A stretch of 64,000 bases of DNA from CAMCXE01 sp046347475 (lineage in GTDB: Bacteria > Pseudomonadota > Gammaproteobacteria > Pseudomonadales > Cellvibrionaceae). This document shows positions 19,811 to 29,914 of this stretch, piece after piece. Numbering within the stretch: the stretch's first letter is position 1; each line of letters starts with the position of its first letter. The notes under the pieces were generated by a model. That model saw nothing but the letters and a program-made list of their open reading frames with translations. It was not told the DNA's origin and did not search any database. A program made the position numbers and the translations under genes. The stretch spans positions 1 through 64,000 of the forward strand of contig JAXMGD010000010.1 in NCBI GenBank assembly GCA_046347475.1, given 5' to 3'.

Positions 19811-21325
19811 TTACCAGTAGCTTTTTAAGGTGATGTAAAAATTCGAGTCGAGTCGTTCAGCGCGGGCATTAATGGGGTGCTCAAGGTATTGCCCCCCCAG
19901 AATCAGCTGGCTCGATTCAGACAGCGGGTGTTGGTAGCTGGCATCAAGTATTAGCAGGGATAAAGCCTTGGCACTAAGTGGATTGCCACTGGGGGCGGGA
20001 ATATTCGTACCGTCCTGATTGAGATGGGCTTTGCCCAGTCGCCAAGTGACAAGATCGCCATCCTCCCAACTATGCAAACCGCCTAGGCTGTAGATCTGGG
20101 AATCGTTATCGCTACTTGCTCCCATGCTGCGGCCGTGATAACGGTAGCCGCTGGTATAAATAGCGTGTTCATAGGCGCCGTTGGCCAAGCCATCGCTATC
20201 AAAGCGCATGAGTGTGTTGGAGCCCTCAACCCAGAGGCGGTGGCTGATGGTGTCGGTGGCGGCTGCTAACTCTAGGCCCATAGCACCTATATTGCGCGAG
20301 GGGGTGCCGCCGGATTCATCCTCGCCAATCACTTGCCCATACCAGGCACCGCTGACGCCTTGATAATGGGCGCTGGCACGCCAATCTATGCCCCCAAGCT
20401 GATTGCCCGGTTCGTTGGAGGCGTCCGTCGCAATACCCTCACCGCCACGGTTGTCTCTGCCCAACAATAAATCTTTGATAACCCCCAAGGACTCAGGCCG
20501 CGAGCCGCCGCCGAACATGGCGGTTCGGCTGTAGCCGAGCTCTAAAAAAGACAGGGGACTGTGGGTGATACGTAGGCCCCAGAGTTTGGTGTGGCTGTAA
20601 TCCCGCGCGGATTCCAACTGGTTGACAAAGGTTGTTAATTGCCAAGGGCCCAGCCAATGCAACAGCGGTGTTTCAAAGGCATCCGGCGATAAGCGCTGCA
20701 AAAACAGGCCGGGGGAGGGCCGCGCATTGCCCGAGAGGATGAGGCTGTCTTGCCAGGCCGGGCCCCAAAAACGCTCGGTAGAGCCGACGCCAAAACCCCA
20801 GTTACCCCAGCGGGCGCTTAGATAACTATGGTCGGCTCGCCAGGTGTCGCCATCACTGGCATCCGAGCTATAGGTGGCTGATAGATTAATGGCAAATACG
20901 TCCCCCATGGCTTGAATTGAGAGACCTGCCGACGATGCTTCGCGCTCGTTGTCGGCAAAGCCGCCCAGTGCGCGCGGGTAGGAGGCCGCGGATACCTGGC
21001 TTGTGATGCTCACACGATCGGCATTGCGCACAGCGCTGTTGAGGAGGGACACCGCCTGCTGCTGTTGTTCGGTTAATTCGTGGGGAGGGAGAGAATCAAG
21101 TGCCTCAGCGAGGCTCTGCCAGGGAATGGGCCAGGCGGTGATGGGGCCTGCTAGTAGGCCGGTATCTCGCAACACCTCAACGGCATGGCGCAGGGCGCGG
21201 TCGTTGGGCTCTGCCCAAGGCGCGGCCAGACACTGAGCGCTGAACCAGCTGCAGGCAACAACGGCGTGAATGTGGAGCAATCGTCTGGCTGAGCGCATGA
21301 GCGTGGCTGCAAAAAAAGGGCGCAT
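19811..21325 (-). CDS. Capsule assembly Wzi family outer-membrane protein
   Basis: Wzi-type beta-barrel lectin of the outer membrane that anchors or assembles group 1 capsule. A signal peptide ends near AQCLAAPWAEPND. The mature part has the Wzi-like N-terminal helical segment (VEVLRDTGLLAGPITAWPIPW) and alternating barrel strands such as WGFGVGSTERFWGP. It ends in a terminal aromatic residue (LKSYW), as for barrel proteins. The open frame goes to 21382; I prefer the ATG at 21325 just before the signal. It is directly coupled to the Wza-like gene, so the pair is an export/assembly unit without its biosynthetic genes here. Confidence 0.85.
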   Translation of the reverse strand: MRPFFAATLMRSARRLLHIHAVVACSWFSAQCLAAPWAEPNDRALRHAVEVLRDTGLLAGPITAWPIPWQSLAEALDSLPPHELTEQQQQAVSLLNSAVRNADRVSITSQVSAASYPRALGGFADNEREASSAGLSIQAMGDVFAINLSATYSSDASDGDTWRADHSYLSARWGNWGFGVGSTERFWGPAWQDSLILSGNARPSPGLFLQRLSPDAFETPLLHWLGPWQLTTFVNQLESARDYSHTKLWGLRITHSPLSFLELGYSRTAMFGGGSRPESLGVIKDLLLGRDNRGGEGIATDASNEPGNQLGGIDWRASAHYQGVSGAWYGQVIGEDESGGTPSRNIGAMGLELAAATDTISHRLWVEGSNTLMRFDSDGLANGAYEHAIYTSGYRYHGRSMGASSDNDSQIYSLGGLHSWEDGDLVTWRLGKAHLNQDGTNIPAPSGNPLSAKALSLLILDASYQHPLSESSQLILGGQYLEHPINARAERLDSNFYITLKSYW

Positions 21326-21845
21326 CTTAGAGGCTTTTTGTGCCCAGGGGAATGTTTGCGTGTTAGATGGCGCCATTGCCAAACCCTGTGCGAGCGCTGC
21401 CGGTGCGAGGATGAACGTGCCTTATCAGTACACGCGAGGAAAACCCTATTTCGCTAAGCTGTGTGTTTTGATGCTGTCTGGTGGGCGAGCGAAAGGCGGT
21501 ATTAGTTAGGCATGAGTTTTTAGTTGTCTTTGCGCTGGAGCTCGGCCTTGGTATCTGTCCACAGGTTTAAGCAGTCGTTTTTGTCGAAAAAATTTCCACA
21601 GATGAGATTTTTTGTTGATATAAATCACTTTTAAATCGTGATGAATGTCTTGTTGTTTGGCGCTCATAAACAAATTGGCGCGTCAATTAACCTGTTTCCC
21701 AGTCATTCTGTAGACAAGTGTAAAAAATTATCCTATTTTTCCACTGCTTTAGTAGGGAAGGGGTGTGGCCAAATACCATTGGCGCCTTAATCCCTTTTGA
21801 TGAAACTAGGTTTTAATTTTAATAATAAAGATGAGGTACTGCAGT
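21326..21845. other. Intergenic region upstream of cold-shock gene
   Basis: About 520 bases between divergent genes, AT-rich in its last 250 bases. It must hold the wzi and csp promoters and possibly a long csp leader. I see no clear repeat or RNA fold. Confidence 0.4.
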
Positions 21846-22058
21846 ATGGCGACTCGTGAATTAGGTACGGTCAAATGGTTTAACAACGCGCGCGGGTACG
21901 GATTTATCACGCGTGGAGAATCGACGGACGATATCTTTGTTCACTACCGCAATATCCGCGGCGAGGGATACCGATCCTTGGCTGAAGGGCAAAAAGTAGA
22001 GTTCGAAGTACATGAGGGGGAGAAAGGTTTGCAAGCGGATGATGTAGCCTGCCTATAA
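21846..22058 (+). CDS. Cold-shock domain protein (CspA family)
   Basis: 70-aa single cold-shock domain, an RNA/ssDNA chaperone. RNP1 (KWFNNARGYGFI) and RNP2 (DDIFVHY) motifs are present. GAGG lies 8 bases ahead of the ATG at 21846. The frame is open five codons further up, but the internal ATG gives the family start. A strong terminator follows. Confidence 0.95.
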   Translation: MATRELGTVKWFNNARGYGFITRGESTDDIFVHYRNIRGEGYRSLAEGQKVEFEVHEGEKGLQADDVACL

Positions 22059-22081
22059 AAAGGCCACAGGCATAATTATAA

Positions 22082-22110
22082 AAACCCAGGGCGACCTGGG
22101 TTTTTTTTTG
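22082..22110 (+). terminator. Terminator after csp
   Basis: AACCCAGGGCGACCTGGGTT followed by an unbroken run of T. Confidence 0.93.
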
Positions 22111-22232
22111 CCCTTACAGCCGTGCGCTGCGGCTCAATAGCGCCCTTTGTTCACCCTGCGCATCTGCCGCCTAACAGCGCTCGGCTTCCTGTTAGAATGC
22201 CGCCCTTATTTTTCGGCCCAAAGACCTTCGCC

Positions 22233-25200
22233 ATGAGTACAGCTTCTCTTGTTGTTGCCCCTTCTTTGCCCAAAAAAAACGGCGATAAACTTACCTGGGG
22301 CAACGCCCAGGGCAGTGGTCGCGCGTGGGCTATAGCAGAAGCCGCCTGTGCCCAGGCCAGCAGCGGTTTAGTTATCTGTACCAATATGGCCGATGCCTAC
22401 CGAATGGAGTTGGAGTTAGCGCTCTTTTTGAAAGATCGGCCCAACGCTCCGAAACTCAGCCATTTCGCCGACTGGGAAACCCTCGCCTACGATAATTTTT
22501 CTCCTCACCAAGACATCATCTCCACCCGTATGCGCAGCCTCTATGAATTGGCCAAGGGGGAGCGGGTGTTGGTGGTGGCCAGTGTCAGTACCCTGTTGCA
22601 ACGCCTGAGCCCAAAAAGTTACATCCTCGGCAATAGTTTGGTGCTTAAGGTTGGCGAGAAATTACCGCTGGCGCGGTTGCGCGAACAGATGGTGCAGGCG
22701 GGCTATAACCATGTAGACACGGTGTACCAGCATGGCGAGTTCGCTATTCGCGGTGGTCTGCTGGATATTTTCCCTATGGGGGCGAGCCTTGCTTATCGCA
22801 TCGAACTATTCGATGACGAAGTCGAAACGCTGCGCCCCTTCGATCCAGAAACCCAGCGCACGACCGGCACCATCGAGTGCGTGGAGTTATTGCCCGCTAA
22901 AGAATGTCCCTTAGATCGCGCCTCGGTTACGCGATTTAAAAATCGCTGGATGGAATTGTTCAATAGCGACGACCCCCGTCGCTGCCCTATATATCAAGAC
23001 GTTGCCTCGGGTTTATCTCCTGCCGGGGTGGAATACTATTTACCCCTATTTTTTGAGCAGACCGCCTGTTTATTCGATTATTTGCCAGCGGACGCCTGCA
23101 CCTATGTGCTCAGTGATTTGGACCTAACCTTAGAGCAATTTTGGCTGGATGCCACCGGCCGTTACGAAAGTCGCAAGGGCGATCGTTTGCGTCCTTTGGT
23201 GCCGCCGAAACAATTATTTCTCAATGCCGAAGAATTCTACGCAGGCCTTAAACCCTTAAGCCGTATTAATCTAACCGCCGCGCCTGCCGCCGAGCGAGCA
23301 GGTCACGCTAATCTTCCGCTGCAGCCCTTGCTTAATTTGGCTATTGACGCCCGCGCCATTGAACCCTTGGGCGCGCTGGAATTATTTTTAGCGAACAGTA
23401 ATCAGCGCATTTTATTTTGCGCCGAAACCTCCGGCCGTCGCGAAGCTGTATTGGATCAACTGGCCAAATTACAGCTAAAACCTGAGTCGGTCGATTCCCT
23501 GTACGCCTTTAATCAGGGTAAAACTCAATACGCAATTACCCTGGCTGATTTAAGTACGGGCATCAGCCTGCCTGCCGTGCGCGTGATTGCTGAGGCGGAA
23601 TTATTTGGCCTGCGCATTCAACAAAAGCGCCGCCGCAGTAAAGCCCAGGACGACCACGACAGTATTATTAAAAACCTCACCGAATTAAAAATGGATGCCC
23701 CCGTGGTACACATTGACCACGGTGTGGGCCGTTATCGAGGCCTGCAAACCATTGAAGTGGACGGCCAGAGCGCAGAATTTTTAGTGCTTGAATACGCCGA
23801 TCAAGCCAAATTATATGTGCCGGTGGCGAATTTACATGTCATCAGCCGTTATTCCGGTTCCGATGACGATCACGCACCACTACACCGTTTGGGCGGGGAA
23901 TTATGGGCCAAAGCCAAGCGCAAAGCGGCCGAACAAATTCGCGATGTGGCCGCTGAATTATTGGAAATTTACGCCAAACGCGAAGCGCGCAAAGGCTTTG
24001 CATTTGAAGACCCCGAAGAGGCCTACCAACAATTTGCTGCCAGTTTCCCGTTTGAAGAAACCCCCGACCAAGAAGCCGCTATTAATGCTGTGCGGCAGGA
24101 TTTAATCAGCGCTAAACCTATGGATCGTTTGGTCTGTGGTGATGTAGGGTTTGGTAAAACGGAAGTCGCCATGCGGGCAGCGTTTATCGCCGCGCAAAAT
24201 TCCAAACAGGTTTTAGTGCTGGTGCCGACAACTCTGTTAGCGCAGCAACATTATGAGAACTTTAAAGACCGCTTTGCCGATTGGCCGGTAAATGTAGATG
24301 TAATATCGCGCTTTCGCAGCGGCAAAGAAACCGACGAAGTGCGTGAGCGGTTGGCCAGTGGCAAGGTGGATATTTTAATTGGTACCCACAAGTTACTCAG
24401 CAAAGAAGTCAAAGCGCCCAATTTGGGCCTGTTAATTATTGATGAAGAACACCGCTTTGGTGTGCGGCAAAAAGAAGCCTTAAAATCCCTGCGCGCCGAG
24501 GTGGATATTCTCACCATGACCGCAACACCCATACCGCGCACACTGAATATGGCCATGAACGGCATCCGCGATTTATCTATTATCGCCACGCCGCCTGCTA
24601 AGCGTTTATCTATTAAAACTTTTGTGCGCGAAAGCGATGAACAAACCATTAAAGAGGCCGTGCTGCGGGAAATTCTGCGCGGTGGCCAGGTGTATTTTTT
24701 ACACAATGAAGTTAAATCCATTGAAAAAACCGCCGCCGATTTAGCCGCCTTAATCCCCGAAGCGCGCATTCAAATTGGCCACGGCCAAATGCGCGAGCGG
24801 GAACTTGAACAGGTAATGTCGGATTTCTACCACAAGCGTTTTAATGTTTTACTCTGTACCACCATTATTGAAACCGGTATCGACGTGCCCAATGCCAACA
24901 CCATTATTATCGACCGGGCCGATAAATTTGGTCTCGCTCAGTTACACCAATTGCGTGGCCGGGTAGGGCGCTCTCACCACCAGGCCTACGCCTATTTACT
25001 TACCCCAAACGCCAAAAACATGACCGAAGACGCGCATAAGCGGTTGACCGCGATTATGGAAGCGCAAGACTTAGGTGCGGGTTTTACGCTGGCGTCCCAC
25101 GATTTAGAAATACGCGGCGCAGGGGAATTATTGGGCGAGGATCAAAGCGGGCAAATTCAAACCATTGGGTTTTCGCTGTATATGGATATGTTGGAGCGGG

Positions 25201-25697
25201 CGGTAAAAGCCCTGCGCGAAGGTAAAGAAATTAATTTAGATGAGCCGCCCCAGTCACCGGTGGATATTAATGTGCGCATTCCGGCTCTGCTGCCCGATGA
25301 TTATCTGCCAGATGTGCACACCCGGTTAATTATTTATAAACGAGTGGCCAGTTTAAAAACACCCCGCGATATAGATGAAATGCAAATTGAAATGATTGAC
25401 CGCTTTGGCCTGTTGCCAGAACCGGCTAAAAATCTTCTGCGTATTGCCGCGCTGCGCATGAAGTGCGAACAATTGGGCATAGTTAAAATAGAAGCCAACC
25501 GCGCCTTTGGTCGCATTGAATTCGGCCCTAAAACGCAAATCGATCCTTTATTGCTGGTGAAACTAGTGCAGTCACAACCTCAGCACTATAAATTCGATGG
25601 CGCCACCCATCTGCGTTTTAATTACGATATGGAAACCAGTCAAGAGCGCTTAATTACCACAGAAAACACCTTAAAAGCCCTTGGCGCCCGCGATTAA
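22233..25697 (+). CDS. mfd: Transcription-repair coupling factor Mfd
   Basis: Superfamily 2 translocase that removes stalled RNA polymerase from damaged DNA and recruits UvrA. About 1154 aa from the ATG at 22233; the frame is open to 22122 but the extra residues are not Mfd-like. Order: UvrB-like N-terminal region (YQHGEFAIRGGLLDIFPMG), RNAP-interaction domain (HIDHGVGRYRGL), helicase with Walker A CGDVGFGKTEVA and DEEH box IIDEEHRFG, QLRGRVGRS, and C-terminal TRCF domain. csiV follows 18 bases later. Confidence 0.97.
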   Translation: MSTASLVVAPSLPKKNGDKLTWGNAQGSGRAWAIAEAACAQASSGLVICTNMADAYRMELELALFLKDRPNAPKLSHFADWETLAYDNFSPHQDIISTRMRSLYELAKGERVLVVASVSTLLQRLSPKSYILGNSLVLKVGEKLPLARLREQMVQAGYNHVDTVYQHGEFAIRGGLLDIFPMGASLAYRIELFDDEVETLRPFDPETQRTTGTIECVELLPAKECPLDRASVTRFKNRWMELFNSDDPRRCPIYQDVASGLSPAGVEYYLPLFFEQTACLFDYLPADACTYVLSDLDLTLEQFWLDATGRYESRKGDRLRPLVPPKQLFLNAEEFYAGLKPLSRINLTAAPAAERAGHANLPLQPLLNLAIDARAIEPLGALELFLANSNQRILFCAETSGRREAVLDQLAKLQLKPESVDSLYAFNQGKTQYAITLADLSTGISLPAVRVIAEAELFGLRIQQKRRRSKAQDDHDSIIKNLTELKMDAPVVHIDHGVGRYRGLQTIEVDGQSAEFLVLEYADQAKLYVPVANLHVISRYSGSDDDHAPLHRLGGELWAKAKRKAAEQIRDVAAELLEIYAKREARKGFAFEDPEEAYQQFAASFPFEETPDQEAAINAVRQDLISAKPMDRLVCGDVGFGKTEVAMRAAFIAAQNSKQVLVLVPTTLLAQQHYENFKDRFADWPVNVDVISRFRSGKETDEVRERLASGKVDILIGTHKLLSKEVKAPNLGLLIIDEEHRFGVRQKEALKSLRAEVDILTMTATPIPRTLNMAMNGIRDLSIIATPPAKRLSIKTFVRESDEQTIKEAVLREILRGGQVYFLHNEVKSIEKTAADLAALIPEARIQIGHGQMRERELEQVMSDFYHKRFNVLLCTTIIETGIDVPNANTIIIDRADKFGLAQLHQLRGRVGRSHHQAYAYLLTPNAKNMTEDAHKRLTAIMEAQDLGAGFTLASHDLEIRGAGELLGEDQSGQIQTIGFSLYMDMLERAVKALREGKEINLDEPPQSPVDINVRIPALLPDDYLPDVHTRLIIYKRVASLKTPRDIDEMQIEMIDRFGLLPEPAKNLLRIAALRMKCEQLGIVKIEANRAFGRIEFGPKTQIDPLLLVKLVQSQPQHYKFDGATHLRFNYDMETSQERLITTENTLKALGARD

Positions 25698-25715
25698 CAG
25701 ACAAGAGAAAAAACT

Positions 25716-26387
25716 ATGTCCCACACTATTCGCCGTTTTTGTGTTCTCGTCATTGGCCTAGGTATGAGTGCCATCGCATGGGCGCAAAGCCTTTATCAGG
25801 TTGAAGTTATTGTGTTTGAGCGCAAGGGTTTGGTGCGTACGCTGGGGGCGAGTCAAACCAGCGACGGACATAATTTAGCCTATTTAGAAAATGCCCAAGT
25901 GCTTAAAACCCAGGAGCCAACCGACGCACAATCAGCCCCAGCGTTCACTCTGTTGGCCGATAGTGAATTAACGCTTAAGCCTCAAGCGACGAGCCTTGAG
26001 CGCTCTAAACAAATGCGTGTGTTGGCCCATCAAGCCTGGTTGCAACCGATTGGCCGCCAGCCCATAGGCGTTGCCCTGGAAGGAGGTGCGCAGTTTGGTC
26101 CTTGGCATGAATTAGCTGGAACACTGCAATTAAGCCTGGATAAATCTCTGCAATTAAATAGTGCATTGTGGTACGCGCAATTTATGCCGGATAACGGCCA
26201 TCCCATCACCAACCCGATTAATATCCCCTTGCCGCCTGACCAAGGCATATTGAGTGATGCGAAATCAGAAGGTTTTTTTGCTACTTTGGCCGTGCCATTT
26301 GCCTTTAAACAATCGATTAAGCCTGGTGTAACCACTTACGTGGATCACCCGATATTTGGCTTAATTATTAAGGTGCAGCCGCTCTAA
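25716..26387 (+). CDS. csiV: CsiV family periplasmic protein
   Basis: 223-aa protein with a signal peptide ending near AIAWAQS. It is followed by LYQVEVIVFERKG, the start typical of CsiV, a peptidoglycan-binding periplasmic protein described in Vibrio as a regulator of cell-wall synthesis. Placement right after mfd is common in related genomes and supports the call. Confidence 0.82.
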   Translation: MSHTIRRFCVLVIGLGMSAIAWAQSLYQVEVIVFERKGLVRTLGASQTSDGHNLAYLENAQVLKTQEPTDAQSAPAFTLLADSELTLKPQATSLERSKQMRVLAHQAWLQPIGRQPIGVALEGGAQFGPWHELAGTLQLSLDKSLQLNSALWYAQFMPDNGHPITNPINIPLPPDQGILSDAKSEGFFATLAVPFAFKQSIKPGVTTYVDHPIFGLIIKVQPL

Positions 26388-26571
26388 CTGCGGCACTACC
26401 TCCTAAAAATCTTTCCCACCAGGCAATAAATAAGCTCATTCTATTTGCGTTGCCGCGCCAAAGTGGACGCGTGGCTTTGGCGTTCTACAAAATTAGATGG
26501 GCGTTTTTTAGAAAGCAACATCGGAAATGGCGCTAAGCAAGTTTCAGTGTCTGGTCCAGACGTTAGAAAGT

Positions 26572-27297
26572 TTATTTAACCGTGTCTCGGTGATCATCTG
26601 AATAAACAAGCCGATAATCCTGCGCCGCAAAAAACTGCCCATTGGGGCCAAAATCGGGTAATAAAGCAGGCACTAAAGCGCCGGGTAATACCGATTCAAC
26701 GGGATGTTCAGCGTTGGGCCCTCCCAGATCCGTGCGCAACCAGCCTGGGTCAACATGGCTGACCAAAACATTTGTGCCCTGCATTTGGGCAGCTAAATCC
26801 TGGGTGTATTTATCTATGGCGCCTTTAGAAACGCTATAGACCGTTAAATCCGGTTGATCCTTAATGCCGGACGTGATGTTAATAATGCGCCCGAACCCGC
26901 GTGTGGCCATCCCCGGTGCGAAGGCATTGCATAGTTGGACGACCGCGTACAAATTGACTTGAAAGGTTTGCAGCCAATCGCTGTGAGGTATTTCCCACAT
27001 GCTTTGGCCGGGCGTCATGATGGCGGCATTGTTATACAAAATATCAACGCGCCCCGGGCCTTTTTTTACCGCCTCAATAATGGCGGCTACTCCTGCAGGG
27101 CTGTCCAACGGGCCACAGGCTTCGGCAATTTCTATGGAATACATAGCGAGTAGTTTGCGCGTAGCCGCAATACTTTCTTGGCTGCGGCCGTGCAAAATAA
27201 TATTGCAGCCCTGCTGGGCTAAACCTAGGGCAATCTGTTGCCCTATGCCACGGCTAGAGCCCGTAATTAGAGCCCATTTGTGTTTTAAACTTGTCAT
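26572..27297 (-). CDS. SDR family oxidoreductase
   Basis: Classical short-chain dehydrogenase, about 241 aa from the ATG at 27297, which has AGGTGA 8 bases ahead (an upstream ATG at 27318 lacks one). Cofactor loop TGSSRGIGQQIA, NNAAIM motif and catalytic YSVSKGA are all present. Substrate is not predictable. It stands alone between csiV and a long gap. Confidence 0.9.
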   Translation of the reverse strand: MTSLKHKWALITGSSRGIGQQIALGLAQQGCNIILHGRSQESIAATRKLLAMYSIEIAEACGPLDSPAGVAAIIEAVKKGPGRVDILYNNAAIMTPGQSMWEIPHSDWLQTFQVNLYAVVQLCNAFAPGMATRGFGRIINITSGIKDQPDLTVYSVSKGAIDKYTQDLAAQMQGTNVLVSHVDPGWLRTDLGGPNAEHPVESVLPGALVPALLPDFGPNGQFFAAQDYRLVYSDDHRDTVK

Positions 27298-27537
27298 ATC
27301 AAATCTCACCTGGTGCAAGCGAAGTAGGGTTGCGCAGGCTATTGCCCGTGCGCACTCAATTATTCCTGCTTATTTCATACCGAGTTGGTCAGCAGCGTAC
27401 ATGGGTATATCTATTCAATCGGCCCTTAAATAAGCTAATCGTTACAGGGCATGTAAACTCGGTGGCCTCTAGCTGTAATCAAAATTCACAGCCCCGTTTG
27501 ACCGAATTAATACGGGGCAGTAGGGTTCATTAAGTGG

Positions 27538-27774
27538 ATGCGAGCGGCTAGCGAGCCTCGTTCTTTTTATCAATTATTAGTGCACCCTACTTATGTAGGC
27601 CGTTCAACCGCCGCTTGGCTTTTATCAACCCGGCATAACAGCCGCTGGGTTAACATAAATAAATCTCAAACATTTCTGGGCGCGCATTATAGCGAAGTTT
27701 TAGCCGCCGTCTTGTCGGTGAGGTCTCAACCTGAAGGGGTTGTAGCAATTATTATTGATTGGCACGAGCAATAA
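27538..27774 (+). CDS. Possible small ORF, unrecognised
   Basis: A 78-codon frame whose translation is protein-like in its second half (AAWLLSTRHNSRWVNINKSQ...). It has no clear ribosome site, no family I recognise, and may be a remnant of a longer gene. Listed because the stretch is otherwise empty. Confidence 0.25.
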   Translation: MRAASEPRSFYQLLVHPTYVGRSTAAWLLSTRHNSRWVNINKSQTFLGAHYSEVLAAVLSVRSQPEGVVAIIIDWHEQ

Positions 27775-28140
27775 ATGTTTTTTGTCTTATTTTATATCTG
27801 AATAATCGCGGCTTAATAGGTGTTTTGGGTGCTGTGCTGGGCGGCTAGCTACACTCAATAACCTCGCGCTGCAGTTATAGACGCCTGGCCATATTTTTTA
27901 AAAAATACTTAATTATCAGCAGTTTTTAATGGTGCCGAAGGTGAAGAGTTATTGTGGGATAAATACTATCTTGCTGATCGTCAGCCTGGTTTTGTATGAA
28001 TCTATACCGCTCCATTTTAACTATTTATGAAATCCCAAGCGCACATTATTTGGCTTTGATAAACGCGTTGGTTGCGGCATTATTAATCTTATGGTTTTTC
28101 TGATTATAAGATGGCCTTCCTGAGTGAGGACATCCAGGCC

Positions 28141-28184
28141 TGTCGTGAATTTGTCATAAATCTGGCGATGGATCGTCATAAAGT
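28141..28184 (+). promoter_or_regulatory. Tandem PhoB box upstream of glycerophosphodiesterase gene
   Basis: Four half-sites at an 11-base pitch: TGTCGTG-aatt, TGTCATA-aatc, TGGCGAT-ggat, CGTCATA-aagt. The Pho box consensus is CTGTCATA-type 7-mers spaced by 4 AT-rich bases. The second half-site is perfect and the others have 1-3 mismatches. It lies about 120 bases ahead of a secreted glycerophosphodiesterase, a typical phosphate-starvation target. Confidence 0.75.
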
Positions 28185-28304
28185 TGGGGTAGGGTTTTAG
28201 CGCCGAATAAAAATATCAGCTAATTATGCGCGTGCTCTTGGGCGTCAGCTGAGATTTTTCAATTAAAAGGCGTTTTCACTCGCTCAACTCATGAGGAATA
28301 ACCT

Positions 28305-29609
28305 ATGACTAAAACGCTAATCAGTGCAGCTGTATTACTGCTGTCCGTGTTAATGCCCGTGCTTGGCCACGCTGATCGCTTCGAGCGCGACGAGGAAGGT
28401 GCAGTGGAGAATGAACGGGATTTTATGTTGGCCAGCAATCGCGACCGGGGGCTAGTAAACCTGCCGGTGCAACTGGGGCCGCGGCCGTTTTATTTAGTTG
28501 AGGATATGGATGCCAGCCCGTTAAAACGCAAACTACAGGCCTGTGCGCTGAATAAAACTCACTACAAACCCACGCACTTTTCCATCGGCCATCGCGGCGC
28601 GGCCTTACAATTTCCTGAGCACACCCAACAATCCTATGAGGCGGCTGCCAGAATGGGGGCTGGTGTAATTGAGTGTGATGTGACCTTTACTAAGGACAGA
28701 CAATTGGTGTGCCGCCATTCCCAATGCGATTTACACACCACAACTAATATTTTGGCGGTGCCAGAATTGGCCGCTAAATGCCGCCAGCCTTTTGTGCCTG
28801 CCGATGAATTAACTGGCAAACCCGCTTCTGCCGAATGCTGTACTAGCGATATCACAGTAGCTGAATTTAAAAGCCTGACCGGTAAAATGGATGGCTTTAA
28901 TCCCAAAGCAAAAACCCCCGAAGAATATTTGCAGGGCACGCCAGCATGGCGGACGGATTTATACGCTGGGCAGGGCACCTTAATGACCCATGCGGAAAGT
29001 ATTCAACTGATTAAAAAACTCGGCGCACAATTTACCCCGGAATTAAAATCGGCCAGCGTACCTATGCCCTATGAAGGTACATACACCCAGGCTATGTATG
29101 CGCAGCAGATGATTGATGAATATAAAGCGGCGGGCATTAATCCTCGGGATATTTTTGCCCAATCATTTGATATAGCAGACATTCGTTATTGGCTTAAAAA
29201 CGAACCGAAAATTGGCCGCCAAGCTGTGTATTTGGACGATGCCAATACGCCTGCAGAATTGCCCAGCGCTGCCGATTTAAAAGCCTTAAAAGCCGAAGGC
29301 GTAAAAATTGTTGCACCGCCGCTGTGGGCGCTGGTTAAACTCGATGCGAATAATAAAATTGTGCCATCAGACTACGCGCGTAATGCCAAGGCAGCGGGTT
29401 TGGACATTATTACTTGGTCGTTTGAGCGCGCTGGGCCACTTAAAAATGGTGGCGGCTGGTATTACCAAACGGTAAATTCGGCGTTGAATAATGACGGCGA
29501 TATGTTGGAGGTGTTGGATGTGATTGCGCGCCAAGTGGGCGTGATAGGTGTGTTTTCTGACTGGCCTGCCAGTGTGAGTTTTTATGCAAACTGTATGGGC
29601 TTGGAGTAA
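28305..29609 (+). CDS. Secreted glycerophosphodiester phosphodiesterase
   Basis: 434-aa GDPD-fold enzyme that cuts glycerophosphodiesters to glycerol-3-P and an alcohol. A signal peptide (ends near LGHADRFE) puts it in the periplasm or outside. Catalytic features: IGHRGAALQFPEHT (His and Glu), IECDVTFTKDRQLVCRH (metal Glu/Asp and second His). Longer than GlpQ (about 350 aa) because of a spacer between the two parts of the barrel with extra Cys residues. The PhoB box upstream says it scavenges phosphate. Confidence 0.92.
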   Translation: MTKTLISAAVLLLSVLMPVLGHADRFERDEEGAVENERDFMLASNRDRGLVNLPVQLGPRPFYLVEDMDASPLKRKLQACALNKTHYKPTHFSIGHRGAALQFPEHTQQSYEAAARMGAGVIECDVTFTKDRQLVCRHSQCDLHTTTNILAVPELAAKCRQPFVPADELTGKPASAECCTSDITVAEFKSLTGKMDGFNPKAKTPEEYLQGTPAWRTDLYAGQGTLMTHAESIQLIKKLGAQFTPELKSASVPMPYEGTYTQAMYAQQMIDEYKAAGINPRDIFAQSFDIADIRYWLKNEPKIGRQAVYLDDANTPAELPSAADLKALKAEGVKIVAPPLWALVKLDANNKIVPSDYARNAKAAGLDIITWSFERAGPLKNGGGWYYQTVNSALNNDGDMLEVLDVIARQVGVIGVFSDWPASVSFYANCMGLE

Positions 29610-29914
29610 ATAAATATCGAGCCTAAATAGATCTCAATTCGACTATTCGGCACTTTGGCATTGCATCTAAGCTCTTCTTAACCCATAAAGCTATTGGCTT
29701 GCGGTGTAGCAGGAATGGATACAGCCTATTTCAGACCGTCAAAAAGAGGGATCTTTTTGACGAGCCTACACGGATGTATTCACGGCGTGTCTGAAGTAGG
29801 CTGTATTCATTCCTGCGGCTGGGTTTGAGGTGTCGTCGGAACCCAAGTGGCCTGCTGATTTTTCAGGCTGCGCAGATGTCACCTCTACTCTTAAAAAGTA
29901 GTGTCTCGTTACTT
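29610..29914. other. Intergenic region containing palindrome E2
   Basis: About 300 bases between convergent genes, one third of which is palindromic element E2. No other feature is visible. Confidence 0.5.
29709..29816 (+). repeat. Palindromic element E2
   Basis: Outer arms of 28 bases (starting GCAGGAATGGATACAGCC and ending with its complement GGCTGTATTCATTCCTGC, one wobble/mismatch inside) enclose an inner perfect hairpin CGTCAAAAAGA/TCTTTTTGACG and the core AGCCTACACGGATGTATTCA. Same core as E3 and E4, different arms. Confidence 0.9.

Larger units (their letters stand above)
27298..28304. other. Long intergenic region upstream of glpQ-like gene
   Basis: About 1 kb with no confident gene. 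It contains a weak 78-codon frame (27538-27774, listed) and, at its right end, a tandem PhoB box (28141-28184, listed). The middle, 27775-28100, is AT-rich with nothing I can name. Confidence 0.5.

Noticed and set aside
17255..21325. Complete capsule biosynthesis locus
   Set aside because: Only the Wza-like and Wzi-like genes are here, without glycosyltransferases, Wzc, Wzx or Wzy.
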